A DNA stretch of 64,000 nucleotides from Peromyscus leucopus (lineage: Eukaryota; Chordata; Mammalia; Rodentia; Cricetidae), in the NCBI RefSeq assembly GCF_004664715.2, contig NC_051074.1, positions 22,980,058 to 23,044,057 of the forward strand, read 5' to 3'. The position numbers were made by a program, and so were the translations under genes. Shown one piece after another: positions 47,666 to 60,682 of this stretch. Positions within the stretch are counted from its first letter, which is position 1, and each line of letters begins with the position of its first letter. The notes under the pieces were generated by a model. That model was given only the letters and a program-made list of their open reading frames with translations, made no database searches and was not told the DNA's origin.

Positions 47666-50064
47666 AAACATGATTCACGGAGAAAAACTTAAAACAGTGC
47701 TGTAGGATCTCTATTTGCATCTGTCTATTTAAGCATATAAATACCTATAGATTTAATGTACATGTGACTGCCCCCTACCTCTAGATGGCATCACCAAATT
47801 AACAAAGGAACTTCATCATAGTACTGGGAGTTGTCAGTTCCTAGATAGGAATTTAAATGTTCAAAGTCATTCAGGTGTTTATTCATTCAAGGTGACTTAG
47901 ATGTTCAGTAAATGAGACTGGTTTAAAACTGTTGGTTAAGTTGTAAAACTACAAATTAATAAATAAAACTTAATCAATTAGCAGCATTGAGTATGATTAA
48001 AGTAGGTAGAATTCTACTTTGTTTTATTAGTCAAATAAACTGATGTTATATTTGATAGACATTTAAGATGATAAAAATAGACGATTTAAATTAGCAAGTC
48101 ATTCTGACAACTTATATTTCAAGAATTATTTCTTATAAATTTGCCTAATGTAGCTTTCAGAATCTTCTTGGTAACTTGCAATCTGGATCATTTCTAAGTA
48201 AAATGAAGTATTTGGGTCTAAATTTTTGGTTTCTTATTTCCCCAAGGATATTAAATATATCTGTATGTGTTAATAAGCACATTCTTTTAGTACATAATTG
48301 CTTTTTTTTTTTTTACTATGAACATGCATGGTTCCAGGGTACAAAAATGGTGTATTTATAAAATTCATTAGCATATGGAATGCTGACATATACTAACATT
48401 ATTCTTTTCATTTTTTACTGTTTAATTTATATATTATATAAATACAAATTATATATAATTTAAATTATGACATATAACATTTAATAACCAGTTATTATTT
48501 ATGTTTATTATTTAGCTATCAGTGTAAAATAAGAATTACTAATGGCTAAATGTCATAACTATTACATACATATGCAGGAATAGTAGATGAAGTGAAACAA
48601 CTTTGAAAGAAATTCTTCAGGGAGAAAAAAGTGTGTTTTGTTAGCAAAAAGAGACTAATTCTATCCTAAGATAGAATGCTTTAAAGGAAATACTTTGTGA
48701 AGGGCAGGAAAAAGGGGCTCTTATCCTGAAACCCTGAAATGGATATGTGAAATTACAAATGATATTTGTGGAAATGATTTTGTCTTGATTTGACAGGATT
48801 TATTCACAAATGTATGCTAAGATAAACTAGGACATTAGCAGTACACAGATGTGAAGTCCTCACTGCTTTTCTTTGTATTAAAAAAAAAAAACCTTTATTG
48901 TGTTCATAATAAAGAATTAGACAGAAATGGAGTTGCTTCATCTTTTAAGTAATCATCTATTAAAAAGCAGGCATTTTACAGATTACAGGATTAATCGCAT
49001 GTTTTGTTTATCCTGGACTATGAAGGGAACCGAATCAGTACTAAGAGCTAAGGGGAGGGGTCCCTTTCACTCATGGTACCTTATCTTCATCCCTCCTCCT
49101 TTCTGCCTGTCCTGTTTCTCACTTCTCTAGATCCTTCTCCCCCAGGCTGCCAAATATCTCCAAATTCTTCTGGTTTTCCTTACATACGACTACTAAACTC
49201 TCTCCACTGAAGAGTCCACTAAAGACGGAATGCACGGTAGCCCTGTGCATCCCTTCTCTCCTACAGTACCAAGATGCAGAAGAGGGCTGCCTCATGCCTT
49301 CCTAACCATGCCTTTCCTAGTAGAGTCATGAGACACAGATCTGCAGCCCATCCATTACTTACAGCACCCCTGAAGTGCAAACTACAGACATCTCATCTAA
49401 GATATACTTAATTTATAGCATCTTGGACAAAAATCCTACTGACTAATTCCTTTCCGCACATCTCATGGGTCATTCCACAAGAGCAAGAGTGGGCTACTCA
49501 AAACATGTTCTTTGTCAAACTATGATAGCATGTGTAGGAGATGTTTGAAAAATAATTTCCTTTCCTCCATCTCTGAAATAACTGTCTGAAATTTCTTACC
49601 TAGGCTGTTCACCCATTTCTCCTTCCAGTATGACTAATATATTACAAGTTTCAAGATAATGGAATGTTGCTTTTTTCTCTCTACAACATGTGATTTTAAA
49701 AAGTATGTTTCACATTCTCAACTATGTGAAAATATTTTAAAAGAAACATTAAAATAAATAAGTTTCATTTTAAATTATATATTATTTTATTTCTAATAAG
49801 TAACTTTTGAGATGTGCATATATTTCTGCAAATTTGGTTGTTTTAAATGGAGAACGTCCTGGGACCTGTTGAGGAAACACAGCAGCATTCTGAACTGTTG
49901 GTTAGAAAATTAAACTCTGATTCACAGGGGGTCACAGTGAAATATAATCACCTCCATACATTAGTTAAGATGATACAAAACGACATCCCAGGGCATTCTG
50001 TTTACGTGGTACAGAGTGGGAAGGAAGGTTGATAGGGTAGATATAGGTTAAAAGAATATTCCAC

Positions 50065-50175
50065 TTAGCTGGCCATGTTGGTGACAATCTGTATTCTCAG
50101 CACATGGAAGGCTAAGGAAAGATAATCATAAGTGTGAAGCAGCCTGGGCTAGATGCTGAGGTTGTCTAAACAAGC
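50065..50175 (+). repeat. Degraded B1-related monomer
   Basis: It reads tagctggccatgttggtgac, tattctcagcacatggaagg and gtgtgaagcagcctgggcta. Confidence 0.55.
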
Positions 50176-51407
50176 AAAGAACATACAAATATATGTACTT
50201 ATGCGTGTATGTATGTACGTATACCCTACTGAACCAAAACAGGAAGAGCCTCAGCATCTAGTAGTAGTGCCCTCCTATGTGTCTATGTTCTGCAGCCATA
50301 CCTCCCAGAGCCCAAGTAGGAGTTTCTTCCACACAGAAGCACACTTGTCTCTTGTCATTATACAATCTTTACATCCTCAAACTTGATGACAATCATTATC
50401 CTCTTGCCTTTTTCACGACACTCTTACACTTCTGGAAATGCTAACAAGATACCGTCAGTAATTTTCCTTATGAGACGTCCATGTAAAACTATTTGTACAT
50501 CTGCTTATTACTTATCATTGATTCCCAAACAGGGGGTGATGCTGTTCCCAAGACACTTGATACCGCCTGGACATACTCTGACTGTCATGTTGGTGTGGTG
50601 GTGGTGTTACTGGCTTTTAGTGGGCAGAGGACAAAGAAGCTACTAGATGTCCTGAGAGGTCAGGGCAGTCACCATGACCAAGAGTTATCCAACCCCAAAT
50701 GTCACTAGATATGAGGAGCCGCTGGTCTCCACCCCAGAGATGGACAGGTGTAGGGCAGCACTCCTGTACCTGTGCACACTTGTGTTTCTTTCTAGTATGC
50801 GGAAGGCCAACGGAAGCAATCATCATTAAATTCTCACATAGACTTTTCATTTTTCTTTATGTTACATTTTTAGGAATTAAATGGCTAAGACAAAAAACAA
50901 ACAAACAAACAAACAAAGCCAACTCATTTTAAAATCAGACAGAGATATCAAACTCCTTTCTACTGAGCTCACACCAATTTACATTTCCACCAGCAGGATC
51001 TGAGAGTGCTTTTCTTGGCGTCCCTTCCTGAACACTGTTACCTTTTGTAGTCTCTTCGAGAAAGTGATGAACCCTGCACTTTGCTCTGTCTGCTAACCCC
51101 CTAATAATAATAAAACATTCGAGTAGCAGCCTTCTAGTTATTTCCACAGGTGACGCTCTAGCTGTCTTCATCCACACTGATTAAGGACATTTGGGAAGAA
51201 TGCTTTTAAAGGGCCATGTTGTCAACAACTCCTGCCTGAACTAGGAGCAACAGAGCTCATTGCTCATTGTGATCTACTGATAGGTGGAGCCAGCACTGTT
51301 TCTTAGGACACACTTACACATGTAATCTGGAGAGCAAAGATGGGACTGTTTGACCCCAGGCTTTTGTTTGTTGCCTCTTCCCTTAATAAAGGTTTGTTGC
51401 ACAGGAA

Positions 51408-51755
51408 GCGTGGCAGTTTGAAAGAAAATGGCGCCCAAAGGGAGTAGCACTATTTGGAGGTGTGGTCTTTTTGAAGTAGGTGTAGTCTTTTTGAAGGAAG
51501 TGTGTCACTGTGGAGGCAGGCTTTGAGGTCTCATATATGCTCAAGCCACATGCAGTGAGACAGACCACTTTCTGTTGCCTGTAAGCCAAAATGTAGGAAC
51601 TTGGCTATTTTTTCAGCACCATGCTTCCTACCAGGGTGATAATGGACCAAACCTCTGAAAACATAAGCCAGCCCAATTAACTTTTTCTTTCTAAGAGTTA
51701 CTGTGGCCATGGTGTCTCTTCACAGCAAATGAAACCCTCACTAAGATAGAAAGCT
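51408..51755 (+). repeat. Rodent interspersed repeat, about 350 bp
   Basis: The landmarks cgtggcagtttgaaagaaaa, tatttggaggtgtggtcttt, gtgtgtcactgtggaggcag, aaacctctgaaaacataagc and ggtgtctcttcacagcaaat occur in this order in a very abundant rodent repeat. A short internal duplication (ttgaagtaggtgtagtcttt then ttgaaggaagtgtg) is present. Family name uncertain. Confidence 0.65.
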
Positions 51756-52258
51756 ACCTCTTCCTATTTAGAGTTGTCTTGACTCTAATGTGGCTTCTTA
51801 GAGACTATCTGTGTGTACTAATGTTTGTATAGAAAGATGTTGATCCAGAGGATCCATGTTGGTCCAGATTGGATCCGAGTGTCTTCTCCTGGAATAACCA
51901 ACTGCCTTTAACTTAGGAAATAGTATGGCATGGTTGAAACACAGATGGCCAGAGAGGATGAGGCGGCATCTGGGTAGTTCAGTGAAGCTATACCTCAAGT
52001 GGGAGCCAGGTAAAGACATATTTCAAAGGAAAGATAATGTCCTGGGTTCAGGATGGAAACTCATCCACCAGGCCGATGAGGACAAAAGAAGTTGACATTC
52101 TATTTCCAAGGACAGCTTCCTCCAGGAAGTTTCTGGTGGTGTTGTAAGAATAGTTTTCAGTAAACATGAAGGCAGCATCATGTTTCAGAGTTTCAGGAGA
52201 TCCCTGACTCTCCAGGTCCTGAACTGGAGGTCCCAGAACAATCTTCAGCCAGCAAGTG

Positions 52259-52427
52259 TTTTTTTTTGTTTTGTTTTTTTGGTTTTTTCGAGACAGGATT
52301 TCTCTATGTAGCTTTGCGCCTTTCCTGGGACTCATTTGGTAGCCCAGGCTGGCCTCGAACTCACAGAGATCCACCTGGCTCTGCCTCCCGAGTGCTGGGA
52401 TTAAAGGCGTGCTCCACCACTGCTCGG
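52259..52427 (-). repeat. B1 SINE with target-site duplication
   Basis: The plus strand reads ttcgagacaggatttctcta, cctgggactcatttggtagc and gggattaaaggcgtgctcca. The duplication ccagcaagtg flanks it at 52249-52258 and 52428-52437. It is well preserved. Confidence 0.92.
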
Positions 52428-52660
52428 CCAGCAAGTGGTTTAAGGTAGATCCCACACTATGATTCTAATTTCAGCACATTGTGTTCAAGCATCAACACTT
52501 CAACCTTTACTGTCTCTAAATATTGGGAAAGTTCTTACACACAAGCCTTTGTGGAATTTTTTATCTGTAAAATAGAGATCTTTTGTAGCAGGAATCTTAA
52601 ATGGTCTTATATTAATAAGACCGTTTAGCAATTCATGTTACAATCTTTTCTATTCTATTC

Positions 52661-52800
52661 TTTTTTTTTTTTTTTGAGACAGAATTTCTCTGTATTAGGG
52701 CCAGGCTGTCCTGTAGATAAGGCTGGCCTCGGACTCACAGAGATCCAGCTGCCTCTGCCTCCTAAATGCTGGGATTAAAGGTGAGACCCACCACTGCCCA
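52661..52800 (-). repeat. B1 SINE, older
   Basis: The plus strand reads (T)n gagacagaatttctctgtat, then ggctggcctcggactcacag, then tgctgggattaaaggtgag. It lacks the cricetid-specific segment seen in the other three good copies. Confidence 0.85.
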
Positions 52801-53199
52801 GAGAGATCTTTTCTTTTTTAAATACTTATTTAAAAGAGTGTGATAAAGAGTTTAAAAAGATGATTTGGGCAAGGTATTCTGTGCACTTAGCCCTCAAAAA
52901 AAATTCTATTTAAAATACCTGATATCCTTGCAAAGTGGAAAAGAACCTAAGAAAAAAATGTTCTCTGTCCAGCTAAGTTTAGAAGCCATGCTGAGCTGGA
53001 ATACCAACTTTGCCAACTACTGTAATTGGAATTCCAGGTATAGCTCCTTCAGAATGGAAATTCCAACCCATCTCATATTCAAAAAGAAACATTCCCTCTC
53101 TCTCTAAATTTATAGGCCCATTTATTTCCTGGGTACCCTTTCAAAATGCTCCACCAGTTCCTTGTGAAGTCTGCGGGAGCTCTACAAACTGTCTTCCAT

Positions 53200-53480
53200 G
53201 AATAACAAACAGGATTGGTTCAGCTCTGCCTTTCCCTCCCGCCTGCTGCACGCCATGGCTTTGCACAAAGAGTGAAGTTCTCAAATATTAATTGATCCCC
53301 AATCAGCCTTTGATCCCAAAGGCACGAGTTCTCATTGACGAAGACACGGATCTCCTCGGAGATGCCTCATTCCTATTGATTCTTCAAAGCCTGCATCAAA
53401 ATCCCAGCAACAAAATCAGAGAAGAGTAATTGGCAAGATCAAAGAGCAAACTGAAGAGGGGGCAGCAAGGAGTAGGCCCT
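53200..53480. promoter_or_regulatory. Candidate TCF/LEF-motif intronic element
   Basis: A repeat-free block with CTTTGATC in an inverted arrangement (cctttgatcccaaagg, 53307-53322), GATCAAAG at 53437-53444, and further attgatcccc and cttcaaagcc text, all within 170 bp. The clustering suggests Wnt/TCF or nuclear-receptor input, but this is motif inference only. Confidence 0.3.
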
Positions 53481-56169
53481 AGTCCTCTTATTTCCATCTC
53501 AATGTGATAGCAAAGGTTGAAACAAACTGGAAGTGTACCTGACAGCCAGAATAACCAGAGCACCAGCCTCTCCCATAACTGTCGTCACAAGCAAGGATGC
53601 ACTGATAAACAGAAGCTCCCAGAACTACCCAGGCCACAGTGGCAAACACCACACTTGGCAAGCAGGCTCTGAACTTCAAAAGGGACACAAATGAACCCCC
53701 TACATCTAAGAAATCCATCGATTTAGTTATTTGGATTTACTATTTCCCTGTAAATAATTCAAGGGTGGTGAGAGAAATGGGTAATTAAGCATAATAATGT
53801 AGGTTCACTATCTCTTCTTTGAAATATTGAGACCAAAGTGTTTTCAAATTGCAAATATTGTCAGATTATATAGTATTTGCCAATATATCATCGGGTGTGC
53901 CTTGGATGTGAGATTCAAGGGTAAATGTGAAATTCAATCATGTTTCGTACACATCTTATATGCACAGACCTAAGGTAGATTTGTGCAATGCTTTCAATGT
54001 CCCTGTGCTGTGACTATAACCCACTGCATGAATTCAGGTGCAGTGGAGATGCAAGTCCATCCAACGACTCAAGCATACACATTTGGTGAGGCATTTGTAG
54101 GGCATGCAAATGACATGTCAATAAATCTGTTAAGGTATTTGTGGTTTATGATATATAAAAACATACATTAACACCACAAAGTGATTACAGCAATACCCAA
54201 GAGTTTTAATTGGTAACATATGCCCATGAAATCAGCACAGGGAATACTGAGGTCTGAGGATCATGAGTTCAGGGACAGCCTGTTCTACATTGTGAGAACT
54301 TGTCACAGACAAAAAAGTGAGGTACCACACAACAGTCGAAGATGCACACTCATAATGTGTTTAAACCAAAGAGACATTTATGAAACATTTATTGACAACA
54401 TCCTCCTCAGTTTTTCCTACTGGGATTACTGAACCAAATTCAAGATGAGTTTTTAGTGTGCATACCAAATTCAAGAATTATCTGTGTTTGTGAGAAGGAG
54501 TCTTAAGTAGACAGCTGCTGATTCCGCACAAGCATCTCCACATTTCAGGCTGATCATGCATCTGCTGTCACTACATTAATATCAATTTTACGAGCAACTG
54601 CATCCTTCTATGAGAACAACTACTGTTGGAAAACTGCTGTTGTGTTGGCTCATAAACCCATATGAGTCCAAACAGGACTCAGTGAAGTCAGTGAGACTCA
54701 GCAACTCTGCCTCCCCATGGAAAACATCCTTCAATGTGAAATATTAATGCTCCTTTGAAAATCTAAGTTCAATGTGCATCGAAATTTCAAAACAATTGAT
54801 TATTGTTTAGCAATCTTGATAAGAAATCTCACAAAATATTACCTGTAAAGCTTTCTATTTTAAGATCAAACCAAATGTCTTCATCCTTACAATTTTTATT
54901 TGTACATTTCCCCCATAAACTCACAGATTACGTGAAGAAACAACTACCAAGGAGCTATAATCAAACCCACTTACAGCTTTTCGTTCACAGGGCCACTGCA
55001 ACATACATCACCTGCTAACCCTCAGCCACCAGCCTGCTGCTCCATTCTGTGTCTCATAAAGCAAGTGGCAAAGCCAATTAAATATGAGTGTGCATACCTT
55101 CAGAGGAGGAATCAGAAATGCATCCCTGGTGGCATGGGAAGCTGACTCCACAGCAACGCACACTACCACAACACCGCCACACATCTATGTAGGAACACAG
55201 TCACAGAAGGTTCAGTATTGGATCTTTATGTCTGTGCTAAACACACAGCCTGGAACCCAGTGGGAAGCACAGAGGCTTCGTTCAAGGAGCTCCTATGTCA
55301 GCCAGAGGCCCTATGTAGGAGGGGAAAACCCAGGATGCAGGCTTAGGATGCCCTGGGTAACCTTGGCCATAGGTCATCTCACCTGGACCCGCTGAAGCCC
55401 AACATCTGTCCACAGGCAGCTAGTTCTAAGATGGAGGAAGGCAGGACACATCAGAGTGCTCAGCACTGAGTACGTGTGCAGAACTTTTGGGTTATTTTCT
55501 GTCCTCCTTTCCATAGTGACTCAGAAGCCATGAGCACGCACGTTAGCAGATCCTGGGGCACTTTCCAAAGCTGGCGGCTATGGTGTAAGGACTTGGCCAA
55601 GTTCCAGTTCAGATAATTATATTCTGTTTCCTGAATTTGCCCAGATGTTTCAACCAGTTACAGCCTTGTTCATTTTAATTTTTTTAACCTTTTCAGGGGG
55701 GAAAAAAGTGGGAAGAATCTCTGTGAACTCCCCTTTCCCCCCATCTTGCTGATACAGAAGAAAAGGCAAATGTGACATGTGACCAAAGTAATGGCAGCTT
55801 TGGTCATGAACAAGCTGATGGGTGTGTGTGTGTGAACCTTCACACGGGGCTGGCTTCAGAGGACCAGAAAAAGACATCAGAGACAGTAAAGGCCCTGGGG
55901 ATGAAATGAGGCAACTGTGTCATGATGCCTTTGTGGGATAATGACCACACAGGTACCCTCTAGAGCTACAGTGGACTGTCTAATGATCTATTCTAATTCA
56001 GGCAACTGAAGAAATGCTCTCCCTACGAGTGTGTGCATTTTAATACTGTGGATCTAACCATTCTTTCATGGTTTGGACAGGGGCCATCAGCAGAGACCCA
56101 GGAAATGTAGCAACTTGCCAATTTCTTTGCATGCCAGGCATTCTAAAAATAAAGCAGGCTGCCAATGCT

Positions 56170-56600
56170 CAGATGGCCAAAAATGTAAACTCCGAAAGTA
56201 TCAGTCTTGGGAAAGGATACAGGGGAAATAAAATGTCCACGCACCATTGGTGGGAAGCAAATTGGTTCAGATACTTCTCACAGCAATTTGGAAGCAGCTG
56301 ATAAATCTAACACTGTGTCTCCCCACATTCCAGCAACTTGGCTTCTTAGACACATACATATATTTTTCTCATGGAGACACACACATGCTGTACCACAACA
56401 ATAATTTTAATAGACAAAAACAGAGGAGGAGGCACCAAATGTTCAAAATAAGTGCCGGCTGTGATATATTCCTATGACTGAACACTACCAATTGATCTTA
56501 AAAACGTAAGTGGAAATGGGGGGAAAAACCCAAACAAGACAACAACCAGAGCTCCAAACCCACAAACTGTACATATACAGATGCAGCCAACTATGGACAG
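56170..56600 (+). repeat. Ancient L1 fragment
   Basis: The pieces ccattggtgggaagcaaatt, ctcacagcaatttggaagca and acataataattttaatagac-like text follow the last part of L1 ORF2 and early 3'UTR. It is strongly decayed, with no usable frame. Confidence 0.45.
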
Positions 56601-56889
56601 AAACAATCAGGAGCAAACAAGTTTTTTACTGAGTACATACCATTGCCCCTCCCTGCCCCCATTTACTAATACCAAGCCTTTAAACTGTACTCATTATTGT
56701 AAGTAGTCAAGAGCTGACTCCCTCCATTTAGGGCATCCATGGACTCGATTCTGTGGACAAACTGCCATGGACATCACAGGACAGAAACACAGAAAAAAAA
56801 TGGAACAGATGAATAACATTTATTAGAATATATGGAAGGAAAAGCTAATAGTGTCACGAAAACTAATATTATGAATACATAGTTCACAC

Positions 56890-57034
56890 ATGTATGTACA
56901 CACACATGCATACACACATATACTTATGCATTCACACATATACATACACACATATACACACACACACAGACACGCATATACACATACCCACACACATATA
57001 CACATACCCACATGCATACACACATACCCACATG

Positions 57035-57129
<95 letters not shown>
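56890..57129. repeat. Compound (ACAT/ACCCAC)-(AC)n-(AG)n microsatellite
   Basis: Imperfect cacatacccacatgcata units run to about 57037, followed by (AC)n to 57070 and (AG)29 at 57071-57129. Confidence 0.95.
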
Positions 57130-57131
<2 letters not shown>

Positions 57132-57943
57132 TATTTGTTGTGTTTCACTGCCCAGCATAGTAGATTTCTTAGTTTAAAAAAAAATCCAGGCCTGGATCTT
57201 ATGACAGTGGAAATGCTACCACTACTTTCCCAAACTGCATCAAATGATTGAAAGGAGTGGGCATTTGACCCATCCTGATAATCCTGTCCAGGTTTTAGCG
57301 AAGGCCAAGGACACAAAGGTTCAGGACTAATAGACAAGCAGGCACCTCCCAAGGGAAGGTAAGCAGATACAGAACCAGCTTCTCTGCCATGGTGGTACAT
57401 GTGGTCTGCCTCCTTGGTCTCAGTTTACCCACTAAGCCACCTACCCAGTGTCATATTAACTTTCTATAAAGGCCCTTTCTTCCCTCCTGCACATTCTTAA
57501 AGTACTAATTTATACAGAGAAGGGACAGGCAAACCCGGTGCTGACAGATGGCTAAGGAAGGTATTTTATATTGGGTAGATCCTACGTCTATTGGGTCCAT
57601 ACTGTTTGGAACTGTGTGACAAAAACTTGGGAACAGGCATAGAAACACACTCGATTTGGGAATGGAATGTGCCAACCTGCCGCATTTAATCCTGTGCTAA
57701 TACTGAAAATAGAAATCCAAATGTCCCTCACACCTGCTCTGCATTTGCGAAGATATCAAAGGATATACGTTTGCACACAGGCTGTGTGCTGTGGGGCGGC
57801 TAGATCTGGAACTCACATCTAGAGCCCATCAGGAAACTGTTGGCAGGACAGCTTCTTTCCGGGTGTCCCCCCACATCTTTCAGTCTGTGGTGTAAATGTG
57901 GCCCAGTGATGAACCCCCACATTCAAAAGGAAAGTATACTTAC

Positions 57944-58022
57944 TGCATGGGTGTCCTAAGACCTTAACTTCATCAATAGCAAGGTAGCCATGGTGTCCAG
58001 AGGTTACCACTTCAAAAATTAC
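57944..58022 (-). CDS. PTPRM: PTPRM coding exon, C-terminal end of the MAM domain
   Basis: The 79-bp exon encodes 26 codons plus one base, from VIFEVVTSG through GYLAIDEVKVLGHPC. This is the last beta strand and final cysteine of a MAM domain in type IIB receptor tyrosine phosphatases. In PTPRM the MAM and Ig domains lie outside the cell and drive homophilic adhesion. The acceptor reads ctcattttccag just above 58022. The donor is A|gtaagt, with its first intron base at 57943. The exon enters in phase 0 and leaves in phase 1; the lone A joins CT of the next exon to make Thr. The residues around GHPC-T-RTPHFL match PTPRM as I remember it better than PTPRK, PTPRT or PTPRU. It is likely exon 4 by family layout. 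The rest of the MAM domain lies upstream, outside the window. Confidence 0.95.
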
Positions 58023-58586
58023 CTGGAAAATGAGGCGAGATTAATGTCATTAACTCATTTTTATAAGATTTTTAGCAAGTAACTCCTATGAGGAATAAAG
58101 GTTCACTCACTCAGCCTCCTTTTATTTTTCCCAGCAACTGTAAAGCAGTTAACGGCTAACACTTGTCCACCACTGTTCCAGGCTCTCAACCCCAAGTATG
58201 AGTAAGATTGAACCCGGTCTAGTCCAAGGAGGCTTAAGGGCAGCGGTAGGGCCACATAGCACCTGCCTGAGAGGTCATCTGTGCAGTGATGGGAAACCAT
58301 GGCTGAGGACAGATACAGGGAAGAAAGGGTCAAGGAGTCATTTTAAAGGGTGTAGTAAAGTACCAAGGTCTTTAAAAGAATCAGAAAACGGAAATGATGC
58401 AAAGTAAACCATCACCCAAAAATAATAAAGTTCTCCTATCTGTGATACTCATCCCCCCGCCCCGTCCCCACATACTGTGATCTCTTGATCTAGGGGCAGG
58501 GTTAAGATTGAAGCTTCTTTAGGAAACATTTCTGAAGGCCTCTGCCTAGAATGAGACATTTGGGATCCTAGGTTTTTACATTTAAG

Positions 58587-58845
58587 AGGAGGAGGGAGGG
58601 ATGAGGGGGAGGACTCAGGAAGAGGTGGGATGAGGGGGGACGTGAGAGGAGAGATGAAGGGGAAGAAGAGCTTGTTGTTGGAGAAGCTGTACTATTTGAG
58701 AATCTATGACAAATCCAGGGAACCATGGCAAAAAAAAAAAACAAAAAAAAAAAACTTGAAATACAAGAACAGGGAAGGAGGAGAAAAGGAAGGAAAAAAG
58801 AGAAAGGAGGAGAGAGGGGAGGGAGAGAGGAGAGAAGGGAGAAAG
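58587..58845 (+). repeat. Purine-rich tracts flanking A-rich DNA
   Basis: GGA/GGGA-rich text runs 58587-58670, then A-rich text at 58731-58755, then an unbroken 75-bp purine run at 58771-58845. It lies 560-820 bp upstream of the MAM exon acceptor in transcript order. Confidence 0.85.
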
Positions 58846-58889
58846 CAAGGCCATTAGTTATACTTAAGGAAAGTGTAGGGTGCTTATGA

Positions 58890-59110
58890 TGGCTAATTGT
58901 GATGCCAATCTGACTGGACCAATGACTCGAGCATACCTTTACCTTGTGAGGGTTTCTGAGGGTGTTTCTTGAAAGGGATAAGTAATGGGGACATTGATGC
59001 TAAATGTGGTGGCACAATCTTACAGACTGGGGTCCAGATGGAGAAGGGGGGAAGCAGGAAGCCTGAAAGGCAGGCACCCCTTCTCAGCTTCTGGGCCGCC
59101 AGAGTGGCAG
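58890..59110 (+). repeat. Possible decayed rodent repeat
   Basis: The start ggctaattgtgatgccaatc, tgactggaccaatgactc and the block gagggtttctgagggtgttt resemble an abundant rodent repeat in order. The rest is too diverged to follow. Confidence 0.35.
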
Positions 59111-59689
59111 CTGCTTTGTTCTACTTATCTTCCCTGCAGTGGGCTGACAAGTGATGTCAGGAACCACGCTCGCCTTCCTTCTAGGTCTGTGCTGTCTGTG
59201 TTCATCATTGTTACCATGTAGGTAACAGTACCCAGCACTGGGTACCCAGGGCTGCAGCCCATCAGGAGTCGGTGTTAAGAGGCTGAAAGAGGAAAGTGAG
59301 CTAACACTGTAAAGAGGGTAATAAACATGCACAGGTAGGCATGATCATGACCGAGTCCTACAGGAACAAAGGTCAGTCATGGCCGGGTTACAGAAGATTG
59401 CTTGGAGGACAGGAAAACCACTTCCCATTCACATGGAGATGGGATCAACTGAACTTTAGATGAAGATGTGGGAATTCAAAGGAGAATGATAAAAGTGTCG
59501 TCTGCAGTGTTTTAAAAAAAAGTTTTAAGTCACTGCTGGGTCCCACAAGAAGTAGAGAATGAAGAAACTGGTGATATCAGCCTTTGGGAGTGAATGGCAC
59601 ATTTGAAAATGATTCATCCTTAGAGAAAACAAGACTGAAAGGGATGGGAGATGGTCAAGACTACCAGTTTGCTTATCCTAAGGAATTAA

Positions 59690-60179
59690 CTGAAAAGTAT
59701 TAACACAACCCAGTAATTGTTCTTTTTTCATTCTAGAGAAATGAAAACTTTCATTCATATAAAAAGCCTGCACACAGTTACCAAAGCTCTCTATTCATAA
59801 AAACCAAAGAATACAGACACCTGAGAAGTCCTTTAATTAATGAATGATTACACAGACTGGCCCAACATACTACAGACTGCTACTCTGCAATGAAAAAGAG
59901 CTAAATACTGTCATAATCAATAGCATGAATGAATCTTCAGGGAATTGTGCTGGATTAAAAAATAAAAAGACAGTTCTAAAAGATGATACCCCACCTGATT
60001 CCATGAATGAAATATTCTGCATTGTCAAACTTTAGGAATAGAAGCCAGACTAATGGCTGCCAGGAGTAAGGGGCAGGGGAGAAGTGGCAGGAAGGGTTGG
60101 ATGGTCTTTGAAAAGGGCAACTTAAGCCATCTCTGTCAGTTCCTACTCTCAGCATCTTCTTGGGTAACTTAATCATAAT
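59690..60179 (+). repeat. Ancient L1 ORF2 3' end and 3'UTR
   Basis: The order aatgaaaactttcattcata, tctattcataaaaaccaaag, attaatgaatgattacacag, tactctgcaatgaaaaagag and agccagactaatggctgcca is that of old mammalian L1. The element is interrupted on its right by a younger L1 3' end. Confidence 0.7.
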
Positions 60180-60192
60180 GAATTAAGCATGT

Positions 60193-60682
60193 TGAGTTCT
60201 GGGAATCCAATTGATGAGAGAGAGGAGAGATACTGCAGGCGAGGGATGTCGAGATCATGATGGGAGGATGTGCAGAGATGACTAACCACACTAGTGGAAA
60301 CCCATGAACTGTGGACTGGTGGATGTGGAGCCCCCATGGGACTGGACTAGGCCCTCTGGACATGGAAGATGGTAGTTTGGCTCGAACTGTTTGGGGGAAA
60401 CCCAGGCAGGGGGATTGGGATCTGTCCCTGGTACATGTGCAGGCTTCTGGGAATCCAGTGCCTGTGGTGTGACACCTTGCACAGCCTTGGTGCAGTGGGA
60501 AGGGGTTTGGACCTGCCTAGGCTCAATGTGTTGGGCTCTGCTGACTCCCCATGGGAGTCCTTGATTTGGGGGATGTGGGGATGTGGGGTGGCTTGGGAAA
60601 GAGGGCTGGGGTTGGGAGGAGGGATGAGGGGGGCCTGTGGATAGCATGAGGAGTAGAAAATTTCTTAATAAAGAAAAAAAAA
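60193..60682 (+). mobile_element. 5'-truncated rodent L1, 3'UTR only, with target duplication
   Basis: The blocks gactggactaggccctctgg, gggggattgggatctgtccc, ccttgcacagccttggtgca, gactccccatgggagtcctt and gaggagggatgaggg are the 3'UTR of a rodent L1. It ends in AATAAA (60667-60672) and an A-rich tail. The 13-bp duplication gaattaagcatgt is at 60180-60192 and 60683-60695. Only the last 490 bp were copied, so it encodes nothing. Confidence 0.85.

Larger units (their letters stand above)
42252..57943 (-). other. PTPRM: PTPRM intron between the MAM and Ig exons
   Basis: A complete 15692-bp phase-1 intron (gtaagt...ctatgtag). It contains several long microsatellites (42.5, 44.4, 47.6 and 57.0 kb), B1 SINEs (46.2, 52.3 and 52.7 kb), two copies of one rodent interspersed repeat (46.4 and 51.4 kb) and an ancient L1 piece (56.2 kb). 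The stretches 42.6-44.4, 44.7-46.1, 47.7-50.0 and 53.5-56.1 kb look unique or too decayed to name; 48.0-48.6 kb is notably AT-rich. Confidence 0.9.

Noticed and set aside
52048..52455. 135-codon minus-strand frame
   Set aside because: Its first third is B1 SINE read through; the remainder has no recognisable domain.
53488..53718. 76-codon minus-strand frame with a hydrophobic stretch
   Set aside because: No splice sites in a matching phase for PTPRM and no known domain; chance frame in unique intron.
56823..57177. Frames rich in His/Thr or Ser/Leu
   Set aside because: They translate (AC)n and (AG)n microsatellite.
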